26,618 nucleotides of DNA from CALCKU01 sp964607445 (GTDB taxonomy: Bacteria > Pseudomonadota > Alphaproteobacteria > Caulobacterales > Maricaulaceae): contig CAZSKN010000027.1 in assembly GCA_964607445.1 (NCBI GenBank), positions 1-26,618 of the forward strand. The letters run 5' to 3'. Position 1 is the first letter of the stretch. Every line of letters starts with the position of its first letter. Under the pieces are notes generated by a model, which ran no database searches, was not told where the DNA came from, and worked only from the letters and a program-made list of their open reading frames with translations. The position numbers and the translations under genes are program-made. Below, one piece after another: positions 1 through 8,000 of this stretch.

Positions 1-67
1 CCTAGGTCTTTTGACTTGAACCGCTTGTGGAATGCGCGCATAGCCTCAAAAGGAGGCCGATACAATA

Positions 68-1345
68 ATGTCAAGCAATACGGATAGACCGTGCCCGATG
101 CGCCAAGATATGTTAGCCAATGCTAACTTGCCTTTACCCTTGTGGGAACTCGTGGCCATCGTCGCAAGCCTTATGTCGCTGAATGCTCTGGCTATAGATG
201 TGATGTTGCCTGCATTGGGAGACGTCGCCGAGAGCTATAATTTACAGAACGAGAATGACCAACAGCTCGTTATATTTAGCTATATTATTGGATTTGGGGT
301 GCCGCAGTTATTTTTTGGCCCCATATCAGACCGTTATGGACGTCGGGGGCTGCTGTGCCTGTGTTTGATATTTTATAGCCTCGCCGCTTTTACATGTATG
401 ACGATAAAAAGTTTTCAGGGTTTGCTGATATTGCGATTTATTCAAGGCGTCTTTGCTTCGGGTATTCGAGTCGTGGCGGTCTCTATTGTACGGGATTTGA
501 TAGCTGGGCGCGCCATGGCTAAAGTCATGTCTCTGGTTATGACCGTATTTATGATTGTACCTATTCTAGCGCCTGCTATCGGGCAGGGCCTTATGTATTT
601 TGCAAAATGGCAATGGACGTTCGGTATTCTGGGAATAGCCGCCGGGCTTGTGTTATTATGGGTTTTATTGAGATTGCCCGAAACACTGCATGTTGAAAAC
701 CGCCAGATACTTACTTTTACATCCGTTCTCAAGTCCTTTGAAACGGTAGTTAGAAATCGTGTAACTTTGGGTTATATGACGGCCAGCGGTTTGATCTTCG
801 GGTCATTATTTGCCTTCATCGGGGCCTCAGAACAAATATTTGACGAAGTCTTTGGACGCGGAAACGAGTTTGCGATTTGGTTTGCCGTAATCGCGTCTAC
901 ACTGGCTATAGCCAATCTTATAAATGCCAATCTCGTCGAACGGTTCGGGATGAGACGGATATCGCATTTTATACTTTTTGTATTTCTGGGTTTGGCGTCA
1001 TCCAACTATTTTATCATGACTTATATTGGTGAAAATTTTGCGTATTTTCTGCCTTTATTTGCACTCTTATTTGGTTGTTTTGGGATGATCGGTGCTAATT
1101 TCTCAGCAATTGCCATGGAACCTCAGGGTAAAGTTGCCGGAACAGCGAGCGCGGTTTACGGTTTTGCCACCAGTACCTTATCCGCATGGATTGGATTGGT
1201 AATAGCCCGTCAATTTGACGGCACTGTAACCTCTATATTATCTGGTTTTGTCGGCTTGAGTATCGCGTCAATTACGATTGTATTGATAACCGAACGCGGA
1301 CGCTTGTTTGAAGTCGGGCAGGGGATAAAACCCAGCGAGGGTTAA
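68..1345 (+). CDS. MFS transporter, Bcr/CflA-type multidrug efflux family
   Basis: 425-residue inner-membrane protein with about 12 hydrophobic segments, the usual size for a drug:proton antiporter of the major facilitator superfamily. The loop after helix 2 carries the MFS motif A, GPISDRYGRRGLL (residues 84-96). The first helix has AIDVMLPAL (42-50), resembling the D-x-x-LPA signature of Bcr/CflA carriers, and RFIQGVFASGIRVV (123-136) matches the helix 4 region. The start is supported by AGGAGG at 51-56, 11 bases before the ATG. Bcr/CflA proteins export bicyclomycin, chloramphenicol-like or sulfonamide compounds, but the substrate here cannot be read from sequence. It is monocistronic and convergent with the acyl-CoA ligase gene. 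The family call is firm; the substrate is unknown. Confidence 0.88.
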   Translation: MSSNTDRPCPMRQDMLANANLPLPLWELVAIVASLMSLNALAIDVMLPALGDVAESYNLQNENDQQLVIFSYIIGFGVPQLFFGPISDRYGRRGLLCLCLIFYSLAAFTCMTIKSFQGLLILRFIQGVFASGIRVVAVSIVRDLIAGRAMAKVMSLVMTVFMIVPILAPAIGQGLMYFAKWQWTFGILGIAAGLVLLWVLLRLPETLHVENRQILTFTSVLKSFETVVRNRVTLGYMTASGLIFGSLFAFIGASEQIFDEVFGRGNEFAIWFAVIASTLAIANLINANLVERFGMRRISHFILFVFLGLASSNYFIMTYIGENFAYFLPLFALLFGCFGMIGANFSAIAMEPQGKVAGTASAVYGFATSTLSAWIGLVIARQFDGTVTSILSGFVGLSIASITIVLITERGRLFEVGQGIKPSEG

Positions 1346-1385
1346 TTAAATAAGGACGGTTTATCGTAACCGCCCTCATTTAATT
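1344..1385. terminator. Imperfect long hairpin, probable bidirectional terminator
   Basis: Arms 1344-1361 and 1368-1385 pair over 18 positions with two mismatches. The inner part is GC-rich (GGACGG against CCGCCC) and the outer part is AT-rich (AATTAAAT against ATTTAATT). It starts inside the MFS stop codon and lies between two convergent genes, where a shared terminator is expected. The U-rich stretch lies within the outer stem rather than after it. Confidence 0.55.
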
Positions 1386-1397
1386 CATATCGTCTTC

Positions 1398-1424
1398 AAA
1401 ACCCTCTCTTTAAACAGAGGTTTT
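1398..1424. terminator. Second hairpin in the convergent gap
   Basis: AAAACC-TCT (1398-1407, one bulged C) pairs with AGAGGTTTT (1416-1424) around an 8-base loop. It sits 13 bases past the stop of the minus-strand acyl-CoA ligase gene, so it could end that transcript. The outer A/T pairs supply the only U-run. Confidence 0.4.
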
Positions 1425-1436
1425 CAAAAAAATAGA

Positions 1437-3065
1437 TTAGGAAGCTGCGCTAAGGTCGTAATCTTTATATTGAATTTTAAGTTCACGTTTAAGAATTTTA
1501 CCTGTAGCTCCCAAGGGCAAAGCGTCGACAAATTCTATTGCATCCGGCATCCACCATTTGGCACATTTAGCTTCGATACAGGCTTTTATTTCGTCTTTGT
1601 CGGGTGTCGTTCCCGGGACAGCTTGCACAATCAGAATCGGCCGTTCTTGCCATTTTTCATGGCGCACACCAATACAGGCTGCCATAGCGACGTCCGGATG
1701 ATCAGAGGCTGCGTTTTCGACTTCAATAGAGCTGACCCATTCTCCGCCGGATTTTATCACATCTTTAGAACGGTCTGTGATTTCCATATAGCCTTCCGGA
1801 TGCAGAGCTGACACATCGCCTGTCTTAAACCATCCATCATCAGTAAAACTGTCTGATCCTGAACCTTTAAAGTAACTTGCAGCGACCCATGGGCCACGTA
1901 CGTGTAAATGTCCTGATGTTTCACCGTCTTCGGGCAAAATTTGATCTTCATCATCAACGATCCGCATATCGACACCAAAAATGCGTCTACCGGCCAGAAG
2001 CTTATGTTTAACCGTGTTTTCATAATCTGAAATATCTGTATCCGGATAGACAGAATAGGTTGTGCCTAACGGGCTGGTTTCCGTCATGCCCCAGCCCTGT
2101 TGCATCGGAATACCAAGATCAAATTCATACGCCCTCAAAAGGCTTTCAGGTAGAGCGGAGCCACCGACCAAAGCCTTTTTTACCGTTGGAAGGCCAATAT
2201 TATTGGCTTTTGCATGATTATAAATCCCGAGCCAAACGGTAGGTACGCCGGCCATTAAGGTCACGCCTTCCGAATTAATCATCTTACACAGATTTGCGCC
2301 GTCCAGACCGGGTCCCGGCATCACCAGTTTTGCTCCAACCATAGCAGCCGAATACACGAGCCCCCATGCGCTGACATGAAACATAGGAACAACAGCGAGA
2401 ATAACATCGATAGAGCCCGCGCCGATGACATCTTTGAAGCTACCAGCCATGGCATGTAAAATGGTTGACCGGTGTGAATATAACACACCTTTAGGGTCGC
2501 CTGTCGTCCCTGATGTGTAACATAATGTACAGGCTGTATTTTCGTCAAAGCGTTCCCATACGATTTGATCCGAGGCATCGGCGATAAAGCTCTCATAATC
2601 AACTACGTCTGTTTTATAATCAGGTAGGTCTTCAGGCCCGCACAAGGCAATCCACTTTTGAACAGATGGACACAGTTTTGAAACACCATCGATTATCGGC
2701 CCGAAGGTGTTGTCAAACATTAATATGGTATCTTCAGCATGATTGACCATCCATCCGATCTGATCAGGTTTAAGTCTTGGATTAATTGTATGGACAATAG
2801 CGCCAATTGAAGAGACGGCATAATAGACTTCAATATGACGGTAATTATTCCAAGCTATCGTTGCGACCCGGTCTCCCTTTTTCACGCCGGCCGCTTTTAA
2901 GGCATTTGCAAGCTTTCTTACACGAATCGCACAATCCCCCCATGTATAGCGATGTTCTGTCATATTTGTATTGAGCGTATATATTTCGCGATTCTTGTGT
3001 ACCTTTGCCGCATGCTCGATCAAATCGCTGATCATAAGCTCGTGTGCCATCATTAAGCCTTGCAT
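1437..3065 (-). CDS. Medium/long-chain fatty-acyl-CoA ligase (AMP-forming)
   Basis: 542-residue ANL-superfamily enzyme that activates a carboxylic acid with ATP to an acyl-adenylate and then to an acyl-CoA. Visible motifs in order: P-loop YTSGTTGDPKG (183-193) followed by LYSHRS; GWGMTETSP (324-332); TGD (416-418) and DRSKD (431-435) of the adenylate-binding region; GGEWVSS hinge (440-446); and C-terminal TGKILKR with the adenylation lysine at about K523. The form of the P-loop and the length fit the AlkK/DmdB-like branch (medium-chain fatty acids, or 3-methylmercaptopropionate in DmdB) rather than E. coli FadD. The start is supported by GGGAGAG a few bases upstream of the ATG. There is no signal peptide. 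The enzyme class is firm; the chain length or true substrate is not determinable. Confidence 0.9.
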   Translation of the reverse strand: MQGLMMAHELMISDLIEHAAKVHKNREIYTLNTNMTEHRYTWGDCAIRVRKLANALKAAGVKKGDRVATIAWNNYRHIEVYYAVSSIGAIVHTINPRLKPDQIGWMVNHAEDTILMFDNTFGPIIDGVSKLCPSVQKWIALCGPEDLPDYKTDVVDYESFIADASDQIVWERFDENTACTLCYTSGTTGDPKGVLYSHRSTILHAMAGSFKDVIGAGSIDVILAVVPMFHVSAWGLVYSAAMVGAKLVMPGPGLDGANLCKMINSEGVTLMAGVPTVWLGIYNHAKANNIGLPTVKKALVGGSALPESLLRAYEFDLGIPMQQGWGMTETSPLGTTYSVYPDTDISDYENTVKHKLLAGRRIFGVDMRIVDDEDQILPEDGETSGHLHVRGPWVAASYFKGSGSDSFTDDGWFKTGDVSALHPEGYMEITDRSKDVIKSGGEWVSSIEVENAASDHPDVAMAACIGVRHEKWQERPILIVQAVPGTTPDKDEIKACIEAKCAKWWMPDAIEFVDALPLGATGKILKRELKIQYKDYDLSAAS

Positions 3066-3215
3066 AAGACTCTCCCTGTGTTTTGTTTTACGGCTTTCTT
3101 CCAGACTATATTGGAAGGGTCAACCTAGGACCTTCAATCAAACGGCTAAAATAATAATAAAATAGGTTTGTCACGCAAAACCATGTCTTAAATGCATTAT
3201 TTGTGCTATATGCAC

Positions 3216-3221
3216 TATAAT
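3216..3221 (+). promoter_or_regulatory. Candidate -10 box (TATAAT) for the dehydratase gene
   Basis: A perfect TATAAT lies 28 bases before the preferred ATG at 3249, in the 183-bp gap between two divergent genes. No good -35 box is visible at 17 bases (TGCATT at 3193), so this is weak. Confidence 0.25.
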
Positions 3222-3248
3222 CCAGAGGCGATAGGCAAAGGACCTGGC

Positions 3249-4220
3249 ATGAGTTTACCTCGCTTTGAAGACGTTGTGGCTGCCGCAGCACGACTTGAAG
3301 GCCATGCTATCTTAACACCGCTTTTGCGAAGTGATAATATTGACCGCCTGACCGGAAAACAGGTGTGGTTTAAACCCGAATGTTCCCAAAAAGTTGGCGC
3401 CTTTAAATATCGAGGCGCTTATAATCGCTTAGCCGCTTTATCGCCGCTGGAAAGACAGGCTGGCGTGGTCGCCTATTCGTCTGGAAATCACGCGCAGGGC
3501 GTTTCACGGGCGGCAAAAGAGTTAGATATTTCCGCCATTATTGTCATGCCCCGGGACGCCCCTAAAATTAAAGTCACAGGGGTTATAGCTGACGGTGCAG
3601 ATATTGTGTTTTATGATCGGGCGACGCAATCCAGAGAAAATATTGCCGCCAAAATTGCAACCCGGGACGGGCGTATCATAGTGCCGTCTTATGACGACGC
3701 CTATATCATTGCCGGGCAGGGAACTGTTGGCTTGGAAATAGCTAATGCCGCCCCTGAATTTGACGCCGTTATCACCTGTATTGGTGGCGGCGGCCTGTGT
3801 GCAGGTATAAGTTTAGCCCTACAGGCATTAAGCCCTCAAACGTATATATTTGGGGCTGAACCCGAGGCCTATAATGATCATCAATTGTCTTTACGGGCCG
3901 GGAAACGTATTGGCCTTGAGGCGCCTCCACCTACATTGTGTGATGCTTTGATGACCCCCATACCGGGCAAGTTGACATGGCAAATCAATGCAAAGGCTTT
4001 GAGAGATGTCTTTACAGTGAGTGACCATGAATGTTTAAAAGCCATGAATATTGCCAAAAAGGATTTAGGCGTTCAATTGGAACCCGGCGGGGCTGTTGCA
4101 ATAGCGGCTTTATTGACGGGGGCTTTAAAGACGCTCACCGATATTCATACAGTGTGTGTTATTCTATCAGGCGGTAATGTTGATCCTGAAATAGCCAAAC
4201 GGGCTGACACCGTATTTTAA
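3249..4220 (+). CDS. PLP-dependent threonine/serine dehydratase (serine racemase-like fold type II)
   Basis: 323-residue cytoplasmic enzyme predicted to deaminate threonine to 2-oxobutyrate or serine to pyruvate; some relatives racemise serine. The Schiff-base lysine lies in VGAFKYRGAYN (K53). SSGNHAQG (77-84) is the substrate loop, GGGGL (179-183) binds the PLP phosphate, and SGGN lies near the C terminus. There is no ACT-type regulatory domain, so it matches the short catabolic or serine-racemase type rather than feedback-regulated IlvA. The reading frame extends to an ATG at 3192, but AAAGGA at 3237-3242 sits 6 bases before the ATG at 3249, and family homology begins there with a helix of the MSLPRFEDV type. 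It is divergent from the acyl-CoA ligase gene and convergent with creA. Confidence 0.87.
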   Translation: MSLPRFEDVVAAAARLEGHAILTPLLRSDNIDRLTGKQVWFKPECSQKVGAFKYRGAYNRLAALSPLERQAGVVAYSSGNHAQGVSRAAKELDISAIIVMPRDAPKIKVTGVIADGADIVFYDRATQSRENIAAKIATRDGRIIVPSYDDAYIIAGQGTVGLEIANAAPEFDAVITCIGGGGLCAGISLALQALSPQTYIFGAEPEAYNDHQLSLRAGKRIGLEAPPPTLCDALMTPIPGKLTWQINAKALRDVFTVSDHECLKAMNIAKKDLGVQLEPGGAVAIAALLTGALKTLTDIHTVCVILSGGNVDPEIAKRADTVF

Positions 4221-4258
4221 TAGAACTTTTTATTTTAAGGGTTTGTATATTATATAAT

Positions 4259-4735
4259 TTATGGATTTTTCCATTCGACATCATGACCATGCAAAGGCAC
4301 GGTCGCCACGCTCATTTTTGCTGATCCATCGACAATTTTGCGACTGTAGACGAGATAGATTAATGTGTCATTTTCACTATCATAAACCCGTCTAACCGCG
4401 AGCGTTTTGAAAATCAGGCTTTGACGCTGGCGAAAGACCTCTTCACCGGATTTATTGCGATTTATCTGTCCAATTGAAATAGGCCCGGTTACACCGCAAG
4501 AAATAGATCCATTGGATGGGTTTTCAAACCAGTCACCTTTAGATAAGCGATCCAACACGCTACGGTCAAAATGTGCCATGTGACACGTCACGCCTTGCAC
4601 TTTATCGTCTTGAAAGGATTCGATTTTGATTTCATTTCCGGTCCAATCATTATTGATTTCAGCGACTTCTTTTTGTCCTATACCTCCGCAAGCACTCAAG
4701 CAGAATGTTAACCCGGCAATATATATATGTTTCAC
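4259..4735 (-). CDS. creA: CreA family lipoprotein
   Basis: 158-residue protein of the CreA family, a conserved proteobacterial envelope protein of unknown function. The N terminus is a short lipoprotein signal ending in LSAC, so Cys16 would be lipidated after signal peptidase II cleavage. Family hallmarks are DDKVQGVTCHMAHFDR (43-58), the run from a second conserved Cys (ISCGVTGPISIGQ), LIFKTLAVRRVYD, and DTLIYLVYSRKIVDGS near the C terminus. The start codon is GTG, with GAGAG about 8 bases upstream. The gene is monocistronic and divergent from the DUF1704 gene. A lipobox is not typical of every CreA, but here it looks clear. The molecular role is unknown. Confidence 0.88.
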   Translation of the reverse strand: MKHIYIAGLTFCLSACGGIGQKEVAEINNDWTGNEIKIESFQDDKVQGVTCHMAHFDRSVLDRLSKGDWFENPSNGSISCGVTGPISIGQINRNKSGEEVFRQRQSLIFKTLAVRRVYDSENDTLIYLVYSRKIVDGSAKMSVATVPLHGHDVEWKNP

Positions 4736-4830
4736 GATAGGTCTCTCATAATAGATGTAAATCAGGGGATTAAGTACATAGGCTTTAAGTTCTGCCTTGA
4801 CCTAGACGAACAAGCAAGAAAAGTTAGCAT

Positions 4831-6114
4831 ATGGATGCTCTTTCGGAAAAACACTTTTCTTACGCCAAGACGGCCGGTGAATTCTTAAATACTGCCGCGC
4901 GCCCTTTACTTATTTTAAAATCCGTATCTTGGGATGATGAATTACGGACAAGGTTTTTAAAGACCGGCCATATCCCCGACCCAAAATATTTCCCGATTGA
5001 TATAGACGATAGCCTGATGGCCATTCAAGCCGCGCGAAAAACGATTGCTGGAGATCATGTTGTGTTTTCATGGTTGCGTCGTTTGGCTGATGATTTGGAA
5101 ATAACAGCAAAAATGATTTCGGCGCGCGGCACCGTCGATTTTTTCACATATTCAACCCAGCTTTATGGGCTGCCCAAACGTTTAATGATTGATGGGTCAA
5201 CGCGGGTGATCGACTTGGCCCGACACATGGATGCCACGCTGGACGGGCTGGATCATGATAAGCTTGTTATCAAAGGATATGAACAGCACTATGATGCCCA
5301 TACATTCGCGCAAAAATTAAGACCTTTATTAAAGGACCATTTTGGTAAATCATCGCCCAAAGTCGAAATTTCTAATACGCTCTCAGCTAAAGCCGTTGCG
5401 GGCGCTAAACGCATTCGCGTGCGCGCCAATACAATTTTTACCGACAGGGATATAGATCAACTCTTACAACATGAAGCCTTTGTACATACAGCAACCGCCT
5501 TAAACGGCCGCGCGCAAGCTCATTTTCCATTATTAGGGCGCGCGCATGCCGGTACAACGGAAATTCAAGAAGGTTTGGCCGTATTCGCTGAAATCATTAG
5601 CGGGGCTATGGATCCCATCCGATTCCGGCGTCTCTCTGACCGTGTAATCGCCATTCAAAATGCGATTGACGGGGCAGACTTTAACGACGTTTTTGATTTT
5701 TATCGTGACCGTACGTCGGATGCAAATCAGGCCTATGAAAATACGCGACGTATATTTCGTGGCGGGGTTCTGAGCGGCGGTGCACCCTTTACCAAAGATA
5801 TGGTATATCTCAATGGCTTGCTCCGTGTGCATAACTTTATGCGTACAGTCGTCAAGCTGGAACGCGCGGACCTCATTCGAATATTATTTAGTGGTAAAAT
5901 GGACCTTGAAGACGTGCCTGCATTTGCACAAATGGCGAGTGTGGGACGTTTAACGCCGCCCAAATTTTTACCCCCTTGGGCGAAGGATTTACGGTTTTTG
6001 GTCAGCTATATGGCATATTCCGGTTTTTTAAATCAGGTGAAAATGCCCGGATTTCAATCATATTATCAAAAGGCGCTTGCAGGTGTTCCTATTGTTTGGG
6101 ATTTTGCGTCATGA
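4831..6114 (+). CDS. DUF1704 / QEGLA-motif protein, MATCAP-like putative zinc carboxypeptidase
   Basis: 427-residue soluble protein. Two motifs identify it: HEAFVH (214-219), an HExxxH zinc site, and EIQEGLAVFAE (244-254), the QEGLA motif that names the bacterial family (often annotated flavohemoglobin expression-modulating). The same Pfam family (DUF1704) includes the animal MATCAP tubulin tyrosine carboxypeptidase, in which HExxxH histidines and a downstream glutamate bind zinc. Here H214, H219 and the glutamate in QEGLA (E247) are the likely ligands, so a metallopeptidase activity is a reasonable inference; the substrate is unknown. No signal peptide is seen. The stop codon overlaps the next gene's start (ATGA), so the two are probably co-translated. 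Bacterial QEGLA genes I know of sit near N-formylglutamate amidohydrolase or glutathione synthase-like genes, which are absent here. No strong Shine-Dalgarno precedes the ATG. Confidence 0.85.
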   Translation: MDALSEKHFSYAKTAGEFLNTAARPLLILKSVSWDDELRTRFLKTGHIPDPKYFPIDIDDSLMAIQAARKTIAGDHVVFSWLRRLADDLEITAKMISARGTVDFFTYSTQLYGLPKRLMIDGSTRVIDLARHMDATLDGLDHDKLVIKGYEQHYDAHTFAQKLRPLLKDHFGKSSPKVEISNTLSAKAVAGAKRIRVRANTIFTDRDIDQLLQHEAFVHTATALNGRAQAHFPLLGRAHAGTTEIQEGLAVFAEIISGAMDPIRFRRLSDRVIAIQNAIDGADFNDVFDFYRDRTSDANQAYENTRRIFRGGVLSGGAPFTKDMVYLNGLLRVHNFMRTVVKLERADLIRILFSGKMDLEDVPAFAQMASVGRLTPPKFLPPWAKDLRFLVSYMAYSGFLNQVKMPGFQSYYQKALAGVPIVWDFAS

Positions 6115-7253
6115 GCGCAACTTACAAAGATTTTCAGGGTCGTATAGAGGCTTTATTACCTGAACTGGAGTCCCGTAATTCCGAGATGGAAGCGGTAAGA
6201 CATCTGCCCAATGACTTGGCACAGAAAATGGCCAAAGCGGGCCTTTTTCGACTTATCACACCCAAAAGTTTTGGCGGTTTTGAACTTCCGCCGCAAGCGT
6301 TTATGGACTGTGTGTCTACGGTCGCCAAGGTGAATGCAAGTGCGGCTTGGTGCGTTATGATCGCGTGTACAAATACGCTAAGTGCGGCTTATTTGCCCGT
6401 TCCTACTGCGGTCGAAATATTCTCTGATCCGATGATGATTACAGGCGGTATCTTTGCACCTATGGGACGCGCGATTGATCAAGGTGAAACTTATCTTTTA
6501 TCGGGACGCTGGCAATGGGGGTCGGGATCTGTCAATACACAATGGATGGCATGCGGTGCTATGATCGAAGGGGTTGATAAAGCTGAAGCCGCACGCATGT
6601 TCTTTTTCCCAACGTCTCAGGCCGAACTTATAGATACATGGCATGTCGCTGGATTAAAAGGGACAGGATCGGGGGATATCGCCGTCAAAAACATTGAAAT
6701 ACCTAAAGACCGAAGCGTCGCATTGGCAACAGATACACCTGTGGAAACTGGCGCTTTATATATATTTCCGCCATTTGGATTATTGGGTATTGGCGTCGCC
6801 TCCGTCGCATATGGTAATGCTCTTGGTGCGATTGAGAGTTTCAAAATATTGGCTGTGTCCAAGAAAAATTCAGGTTCGAGACGCACCCTGTCCGAGCAGC
6901 AAATTGTGAGAATAGACTATGCCAAGGCCGCGGCGCGACTCCGCGCAGCCAAGGCTTATCTTGATAGCGAAATAAAGACGGTTTGGGACGCGGCGTTGCG
7001 AGATGGAAAACTCTCTATATCTAAACGGGCAGATTTACGGCTTGCCTGTTCACATATGACACGGGTTAGCGCGGATGTGTGTCGCATTGTTTATGAATTT
7101 GGTGGGGGATCAGCCTTGTTTTTATCAAGCGATTTGCAAAGACGCTTTAGGGATGCGCATGCCATCACACAGCATATCGTTACGGCCCCATCCACCTTTG
7201 ATCTTGTCGGACGTTTACTATTTGATTTGCCGACAAATTCAATCCTCATTTAA
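6111..7253 (+). CDS. Acyl-CoA dehydrogenase-fold flavoprotein, HpaB/HsaA-like monooxygenase oxygenase component
   Basis: 380 residues. The domain order is that of acyl-CoA dehydrogenases: N-terminal helices, a middle beta domain with SGRWQWGSG (131-139) and DTWHVAGLKGTGSGD (175-189), then a C-terminal helical domain. The W-x-x-x-GLxGTGSxD signature with no obvious catalytic glutamate is typical of the group D flavin monooxygenase oxygenase components (HsaA, HpaB, indole oxygenases) that use reduced flavin from a separate reductase. No reductase gene is nearby. The frame is open back to 5976, but the start at 6111 is chosen because it forms an ATGA overlap with the upstream gene and fits the family length of 380-400. 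A true acyl-CoA dehydrogenase is less likely. The substrate is unknown. Confidence 0.78.
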   Translation: MSATYKDFQGRIEALLPELESRNSEMEAVRHLPNDLAQKMAKAGLFRLITPKSFGGFELPPQAFMDCVSTVAKVNASAAWCVMIACTNTLSAAYLPVPTAVEIFSDPMMITGGIFAPMGRAIDQGETYLLSGRWQWGSGSVNTQWMACGAMIEGVDKAEAARMFFFPTSQAELIDTWHVAGLKGTGSGDIAVKNIEIPKDRSVALATDTPVETGALYIFPPFGLLGIGVASVAYGNALGAIESFKILAVSKKNSGSRRTLSEQQIVRIDYAKAAARLRAAKAYLDSEIKTVWDAALRDGKLSISKRADLRLACSHMTRVSADVCRIVYEFGGGSALFLSSDLQRRFRDAHAITQHIVTAPSTFDLVGRLLFDLPTNSILI

Positions 7254-7255
7254 AT

Positions 7256-7930
7256 CTAGAGCGGTGCGGCGACCAGCATAGCCCAATAGGTCGCAAATGT
7301 TGATTTTGGATCAAAAATCAGCGCGGCGCCAAATTCGGTTGCCCCGGGTAGTAATAGGTTTTCATTATGGCCGGGGCTGTTTTGCCAAGCCTTAAAGACC
7401 TCTGGCCAGTCTTTTTGTCCTGTCGCGACATTTTCTGCCGCTAGAGAAAAGGCATAACCTTGGCGTTCGATACGCTCAAACGGGCTGGAACCATCAGACC
7501 CCGTATGTGAAATCGTACCTGTCCGTGCAAGGTCTTTGGCATGGATATCAGAGGCTAAAACCAATTTCTGATTCAGTGTCACAGACGGGAGATTATGCAT
7601 AGTACGGTAAGCATTAAGATCGACAATAGCCTGGGTCAAATCTAGGGGAGGGGGCGTGGGAAACTTGAACGGGCTGTCGTCTCCCAAACCATTATTAAGC
7701 CTGCACTCCATATCCGATTGTAAGACACCATTAATAAGTGTTTGCAGTGTCGTATGACCGCGACAGAGTTCGGCTGCTTTGCACAGTTCGGCGCAGGCCT
7801 CGGGACTTTGGACGGTGACAGTTTTAAAAGTCCCGTCATCAGCGCTTAAGCCCGTGGCGTTAAAAGGCAGTCCCATCAAAATTGAAAGTGTTAAAAACCT
7901 TACTCTGAATTTTGAAAAAATCTTGCGCAT
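7256..7930 (-). CDS. Secreted CAP (SCP/PR1) domain protein with N-terminal Cys-rich PAN-like segment
   Basis: 224 residues: a signal peptide (basic start, hydrophobic 11-27, cleavage near residue 30), then a four-cysteine segment (C46, C50, C56, C76) that resembles a small PAN/apple domain, a proline-rich linker (91-95), and a CAP domain from about 100 to the end. CAP landmarks are H130, SHTGSDGSSPFERI (141-154), AEN with E166, and SPGHNENLL (185-193) with H188. Bacterial CAP proteins are extracytoplasmic with mostly unknown activity. An upstream ATG at 7954 would add 8 residues, but AAAGAGA just before the ATG at 7930 favours the shorter form. Its stop lies only 2 bases from the stop of the convergent flavoprotein gene. 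Confidence 0.85.
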   Translation of the reverse strand: MRKIFSKFRVRFLTLSILMGLPFNATGLSADDGTFKTVTVQSPEACAELCKAAELCRGHTTLQTLINGVLQSDMECRLNNGLGDDSPFKFPTPPPLDLTQAIVDLNAYRTMHNLPSVTLNQKLVLASDIHAKDLARTGTISHTGSDGSSPFERIERQGYAFSLAAENVATGQKDWPEVFKAWQNSPGHNENLLLPGATEFGAALIFDPKSTFATYWAMLVAAPL

Positions 7931-8000
7931 TTTGATCTCTTTTATAAAGTTCATAATGCTAACTTAATCCCAAGGGCATTCTAAAGTCTTACGATTTAAA

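Noticed and set aside
3192..3248. Upstream ATG for the threonine/serine dehydratase
   Set aside because: The AAAGGA ribosome site and family homology both point to ATG 3249, and the candidate -10 box lies inside the extension.
5976..6110. N-terminal extension of the flavoprotein gene back to 5976
   Set aside because: It lies wholly inside the DUF1704 gene in another frame, gives a Cys-rich stretch unlike the family, and the ATGA start at 6111 fits length and coupling.
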